From Chitinophagaceae bacterium (lineage in GTDB: Bacteria; Bacteroidota; Bacteroidia; Chitinophagales; Chitinophagaceae), in the NCBI GenBank assembly GCA_016787085.1, contig JAEUVJ010000076.1, positions 1-42,630 on the forward strand: a stretch of 42,630 nucleotides of DNA, read 5' to 3'. The first letter of the stretch is position 1. Every line of letters starts with the position of its first letter. Under the pieces are notes generated by a model. The model worked only from the letters and a program-made list of their open reading frames with translations, was not told the DNA's origin and made no database searches. This document shows positions 39,649 through 42,630 of the stretch, piece by piece. The translations under genes and the position numbers were made by a program.

Positions 39649-40368
39649 TCACCATCCATTCGCCAGTACATCGGCAAGGTGAAGCGTTTGCAGCGGATAG
39701 CCTTTTTGTTTGATATATCCTTGCTGGTGCATCAGGCAGGAAAGATCGGTGGAGATAAGATATTGGGCTCCGGTTGCCATGGCATTTTCTACTTTCTGTT
39801 CTCCCATGCCGATGGAGATGGCTTCAAACTTTACAGCGAAAGTGCCGCCAAAACCGCAGCAGGTCTCTACATCATTCATTTCTACCAGTTCAAGCCCTTT
39901 TACATGGGATAACAACTTTCTGGGCTCCTGTTTTATCTTACATTCTCTCAGGCCGGCACAGCTATCATGATACGTGGCTTTCCCTTCTAGCCTGGCGCCG
40001 AAGTCTTCTACTTTTAGCACATTGACAAGAAATTCCGACAGCTCAAATGTTCTTTTTCCAAGATCAGCTACCTCGTGGTGCATGGAAGAGTTATCGAAAA
40101 GTGTCCCATAGTAATTTCTTACAAAACCCACGCAACTGGCGCTTGGGCTTACGATATAATCGGTGCCTTTAAAATCTTTCAGGAATTTGGTACAGATAGA
40201 TTTGGCCTCATCCCAGAAGCCGGCGTTGAAGGCAGGCTGACCGCAACAGGTCTGTGATGTATTATAGCTCACTTTACAACCTGCTTTTTCCAGGACCTTT
40301 ACCATATTAAAACCTGTCTCCGGGTAAAGCTGGTCAACAAAACAAGGAATGAATATCTGTACGTTCAT
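39649..40368 (-). CDS. CCG-domain (Fe-S)-binding protein, LutA/YkgE-like
   Basis: A 239-aa cytosolic protein with two cysteine-rich CCG domains, the family of LutA and of the heterodisulfide reductase / glycolate oxidase iron-sulfur subunit. The ATG at 40368 (MNVQIFIPCFVDQLYPETG) is chosen over an upstream TTG. Motifs are IPCFVDQL, TSQTCCGQPAFNAG and SASCVGFVRNYYG in the first half, and YHDSCAGLRECKI, NDVETCCGFGGTFAVKF and STDLSCLMHQQGY in the second. LutA normally works with LutB and LutC in lactate oxidation; neither is next to it. It sits 11 bp after ribH, last in the pdhA-TPR-ribH cluster, so the link to lactate or pyruvate oxidation is plausible but indirect. Confidence 0.9.
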   Translation of the reverse strand: MNVQIFIPCFVDQLYPETGFNMVKVLEKAGCKVSYNTSQTCCGQPAFNAGFWDEAKSICTKFLKDFKGTDYIVSPSASCVGFVRNYYGTLFDNSSMHHEVADLGKRTFELSEFLVNVLKVEDFGARLEGKATYHDSCAGLRECKIKQEPRKLLSHVKGLELVEMNDVETCCGFGGTFAVKFEAISIGMGEQKVENAMATGAQYLISTDLSCLMHQQGYIKQKGYPLQTLHLADVLANGW

Positions 40369-40379
40369 GGTTCTTTGAT

Positions 40380-40874
40380 TCAAAGCGATTTCGTAAAACT
40401 GATCATCTTCAGTGCGGTGATGGCAGCCTCTTCTCCTTTATGCCCATGTTTACCTCCGATCCTTTCTTTGGCCTGTTGTTCATTATCCACCGTCAGCACA
40501 CCAAAGATAGTGGGAACCGGTAATGATACATTCAGTTGCACTACTCCGTCGGTTACCGCTTTACACACATAGTCAAAATGGGGTGTATCTCCCCGGACCA
40601 CGCAGCCTAAGGCGATAAAAGCGTCAGGTTTTTTTTTCTTATCGCTTTTTTCCCAATAAGCCTTTATGGCGAAAGGGATCTCAAAAGCCCCTGGCACGGT
40701 AACCGTAATGATCTTTTTAATGCCCTGTCGCTTAAAAAGATCCCGACACCCTTTTTCCAGTTCATCCACGATAGCGGCATTCCATTCGGTCTTCACCAAA
40801 ACAATAAAGGCATTCGCCGGATGGCGTATGCCTTTATCTGTATTCAGCAGTTTACTGTTCGTTACATCGGCCAT
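40380..40874 (-). CDS. ribH: 6,7-dimethyl-8-ribityllumazine synthase
   Basis: Penultimate enzyme of riboflavin synthesis, condensing 5-amino-6-ribitylaminouracil with 3,4-dihydroxy-2-butanone 4-phosphate. The 164-aa product (ATG at 40874; a GTG two codons upstream is less likely) has FIVLVKTEWNAAIVDEL, VTVPGAFEIPFAIKAYW, IALGCVVRGDTPHFDYVCKA with the catalytic His, and VSLPVPTIFGVLTVDNEQQA. A Lys-rich loop (KSDKKKKPD) lies before the conserved ALGCV strand. It forms icosahedral or pentameric shells in other bacteria. The upstream TPR gene ends 2 bp before it, so they are one transcript. No FMN riboswitch is visible here, as the gene is internal to the operon. Confidence 0.96.
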   Translation of the reverse strand: MADVTNSKLLNTDKGIRHPANAFIVLVKTEWNAAIVDELEKGCRDLFKRQGIKKIITVTVPGAFEIPFAIKAYWEKSDKKKKPDAFIALGCVVRGDTPHFDYVCKAVTDGVVQLNVSLPVPTIFGVLTVDNEQQAKERIGGKHGHKGEEAAITALKMISFTKSL

Positions 40875-40876
40875 GG

Positions 40877-41566
40877 TCACTCAGCATTATACACGCCTAA
40901 CTGTGCGAGATAATTATCAACCTGGTACCCTTCTGTTGTCCTGGGGTATTTCTTTTTCAGTTCTTTGTATAGCTCTATTGCCTCTTTTTGATTTTTGAGC
41001 ACCTTGTCCGTCATATAGGCAGCAAGGAATAATGCTTCTGCAGAAGTTTCTTTATCATCTTCAAAAGCACGAGCGGCTTTTTTATAATAGTCAACCGCAT
41101 CGGCTGTTTTTCCCAGATCACCCGAAGCATCACCAAGAAGCTTGTATTTCCTTGCCAGTAAGGGTTTGGAATCGGTGTCGAACTTGTTCAGGTATTTGAT
41201 AGCATTGGGATTATCATCTAATTTGATATAGCAGGAACCTGCATAAAAACAAGCCAGGTTGCCCGCATCGGTGCCGCTGAACTTATCAGCTACTTTCAGG
41301 AAGCCAAGATACTGGCCATCCCCGTTCAGCGCCAGGTTGATCGAGTCTTTGCGGTAGTAATCTTCGGCTTTGTACAGGGCGTCTACCGCTTTTTCCTGTT
41401 TGGGTTTAACAATATAATTGTTGTAAACGAAGTAGCCTGCTACACCCAGCACTACCACCACGCATATGATGGAAATGATCTTACCGTTTCTTGTCCAGAA
41501 ATCTTTCGCTTTAGCGATCACTGCTTCTGCGTTTTCCTGGGTCTGCACTAATGTCTTTTCAGCCAT
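40877..41566 (-). CDS. Membrane-anchored tetratricopeptide repeat protein
   Basis: A 229-aa protein with the start at 41566 (MAEKTLVQTQENAEAVIAKAK); a TTG further upstream is not preferred. One transmembrane helix lies at about 30-50 (IISIICVVVVLGVAGYFVY) after a short cytoplasmic segment. The periplasmic part is a helical TPR array: DALYKAEDYYRKDSINLAL, NLACFYAGSCYIKLDDNPNAI, KYKLLGDASGDLGKTADAVD, and AEALFLAAYMTDKVLKNQKE. The layout is like YfgM-type proteins, which assist envelope protein folding with SecYEG partners. Its place between pdhA and ribH probably reflects operon packing. Confidence 0.85.
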   Translation of the reverse strand: MAEKTLVQTQENAEAVIAKAKDFWTRNGKIISIICVVVVLGVAGYFVYNNYIVKPKQEKAVDALYKAEDYYRKDSINLALNGDGQYLGFLKVADKFSGTDAGNLACFYAGSCYIKLDDNPNAIKYLNKFDTDSKPLLARKYKLLGDASGDLGKTADAVDYYKKAARAFEDDKETSAEALFLAAYMTDKVLKNQKEAIELYKELKKKYPRTTEGYQVDNYLAQLGVYNAE

Positions 41567-41609
41567 ATTATGTTGTACTTGATTTTTTGATAGTAATAAG
41601 GAAATAGTG

Positions 41610-42605
41610 TTAGTCAACAATGAAAGGATAATTCTGGTCTATGTACACATCTTTCAATACTTCGCTGTCATCCGGCCAGGGGCTTTCTTCAGCAAATTTC
41701 ACCGATTCCACTACGATCTCATCCACTCTTTTGTCAATGGCGGTTAATTCAGCTTCTGTAGCAAATTTGCTGCTGAGAATGGTATTGCGTACCAGTTGTA
41801 CAGGGTCTTTGCTTTTATATTCATCTACTTCTTCCTTTGTTCTGTATTTCTGCGGGTCGCTGATCGAGTGACCTTTATAGCGATAAGTTTTAATTTCGAT
41901 TAAAGTAGGGCCGCCTTTTTCCCGGGCCCTTTTCACCGCCCGGCTTACTCCTTCATGCACGGCTTCTGCACTCATGCCATCAATGGTGTCAGCGGGCATT
42001 TCGTAGGCATCTGCCAGTTTGTAAATGTCTATCACATTGGAGGTACGTTCTATCGAAGTACCCATAGCGTAGTTGTTATTCTCGCAGATAAAGATCACCG
42101 GCAGTTTCCAGAGCATCGCCAGGTTGAAGGTCTCATGGAGCATACCCTGCCTGGCAGCACCATCGCCGAAGAAGGTCAGTGATACGTTGTCTGTATCCCG
42201 GTATTTTTCTGCAAAAGCCAACCCGGCACCTGTACCTATCTGTGCACCTACGATACCATGCCCACCGAAGAAGTTCACATCCTTTCCAAAGAAGTGCATG
42301 CTTCCTCCCTTTCCTTTGGCGCAGCCGGTAGCTTTGCCATATAACTCGGCCATACAGCTGTTTACCGAAACACCCTTGGCGATCGCCAGGCCATGGTCCC
42401 GGTAAGCCGTAATAAAAGAGTCTTCCGGGCGGGTAGCCGTCATGCATCCTGCAGCTATCGCTTCCTGGCCTACATAGGCATGGAAAAAGCCGCGGATCTT
42501 CCCTTCCATTTTGTATTTCTCTTCCGCCATCAGTTCAAACTGGCGGATCAGTTGCATCAGTTCGTACCAGTAGAGGTAAGTCTCTTTGGAAAATTTGGTA
42601 GCCAA
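41610..42605 (-). CDS. pdhA: Pyruvate dehydrogenase E1 component, alpha subunit (at window edge)
   Basis: The thiamin-diphosphate-binding alpha subunit of the E1 decarboxylase, which with PdhB and E2/E3 turns pyruvate into acetyl-CoA. The ~331-aa sequence has IRGFFHAYVGQEAIAAGC, DSFITAYRDHGLAIAKG, KGKGGSMHFF, GHGIVGAQIGTGAGLAFAEKY and the ThDP/Mg motif GDGAARQGMLHETFNLAMLW ... NN. The regulatory-loop region YRYKGHSISDPQKYRTKEEV is intact. The start is uncertain: the codon before ATKFSKETYLYWYE is TTG (42605-42603), where relatives have ATG, and the frame stays open to the window edge with no ATG. Length argues for a TTG start. It heads the minus-strand cluster, with the TPR gene 43 bp downstream. 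Confidence 0.93.
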   Translation of the reverse strand: MATKFSKETYLYWYELMQLIRQFELMAEEKYKMEGKIRGFFHAYVGQEAIAAGCMTATRPEDSFITAYRDHGLAIAKGVSVNSCMAELYGKATGCAKGKGGSMHFFGKDVNFFGGHGIVGAQIGTGAGLAFAEKYRDTDNVSLTFFGDGAARQGMLHETFNLAMLWKLPVIFICENNNYAMGTSIERTSNVIDIYKLADAYEMPADTIDGMSAEAVHEGVSRAVKRAREKGGPTLIEIKTYRYKGHSISDPQKYRTKEEVDEYKSKDPVQLVRNTILSSKFATEAELTAIDKRVDEIVVESVKFAEESPWPDDSEVLKDVYIDQNYPFIVD

Positions 42606-42630
42606 TGGGTTAAAATTTGAGCCGCAAAAA

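Noticed and set aside
1..42630. tRNA, rRNA or CRISPR features
   Set aside because: No sequence with tRNA arm conservation, rRNA signature or spaced direct repeats was found on reading both strands. A tRNAscan or Infernal run would be decisive.

Overview
The window looks like a chromosomal segment of a Bacteroidota bacterium, most probably of the family Chitinophagaceae. Four signs point there. There is a type IX secretion substrate with a gliding-type C-terminal domain next to a PorP/SprF gene. Several promoters carry the Bacteroidota -7 box TAnnTTTG. Clear Shine-Dalgarno sites are missing. The gene set (DUF2027-Smr protein, GYF_2 protein, M56/BlaI pair, many Gln-ending signal peptides and Cys-anchored lipoproteins) is typical of the phylum. 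There are no rRNA or tRNA genes, no CRISPR array and no complete insertion sequence. Both ends are cut: an amino-acid permease on the left, and pdhA reaching (or nearly reaching) the right edge.

Layout. 1-2.3 kb: permease fragment and a DUF2027/Smr protein, then about 670 bp of AT-rich non-coding DNA. 3-8.5 kb: a giant PKD-repeat surface protein with a type IX sorting domain, followed 1 bp later by its likely PorP/SprF partner. 8.5-14 kb: a BlaR1-like M56 peptidase with its BlaI repressor, then an orphan CHASE/PAS histidine kinase. 14-21 kb: membrane pyrophosphatase (hppA), a lipoprotein cytochrome c, the NAD(P)H-hydrate repair enzyme (nnr) and a serine-hydrolase lipoprotein. 21-25.4 kb: serA, a type II NADH dehydrogenase, a HEAT-like protein and a lipoprotein of the SAM-hydroxide adenosyltransferase family. 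25.6-26.9 kb: a visibly AT-richer two-gene module. 27-31.1 kb: a TPR protein and gyrA. 31.4-35.7 kb: a GYF_2 membrane protein, an outer-membrane beta-barrel protein, a saccharopine-dehydrogenase-like enzyme and a sirtuin. 35.9-39.4 kb: a VWA lipoprotein, a small lipocalin-like protein, an EVE-domain protein and a fasciclin protein. 39.6-42.6 kb: a tightly packed reverse-strand cluster, pdhA, TPR protein, ribH, CCG-domain Fe-S protein.

Most of the window is ordinary core and envelope metabolism. The best candidate for something undescribed is the two-gene module at 25618-26927. It is a TA-ATG-coupled pair: a 113-aa protein with a HicA-like GDHH core, and an upstream 322-aa protein whose last ~75 residues resemble a HicB-type domain joined to a large unrecognised N-terminal region. 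Other notable observations are a palindromic repeat inserted in frame in the saccharopine-dehydrogenase gene; a 139-bp MITE-like nested inverted repeat abutting the sirtuin promoter; and a recurring TTTG-N4-ATG arrangement suggesting leaderless transcripts. Several proteins lack an expected key residue: a sirtuin without zinc cysteines, a cytochrome c without a candidate Met ligand, and an exported SAM hydrolase-like protein with Tyr where the family usually has His.
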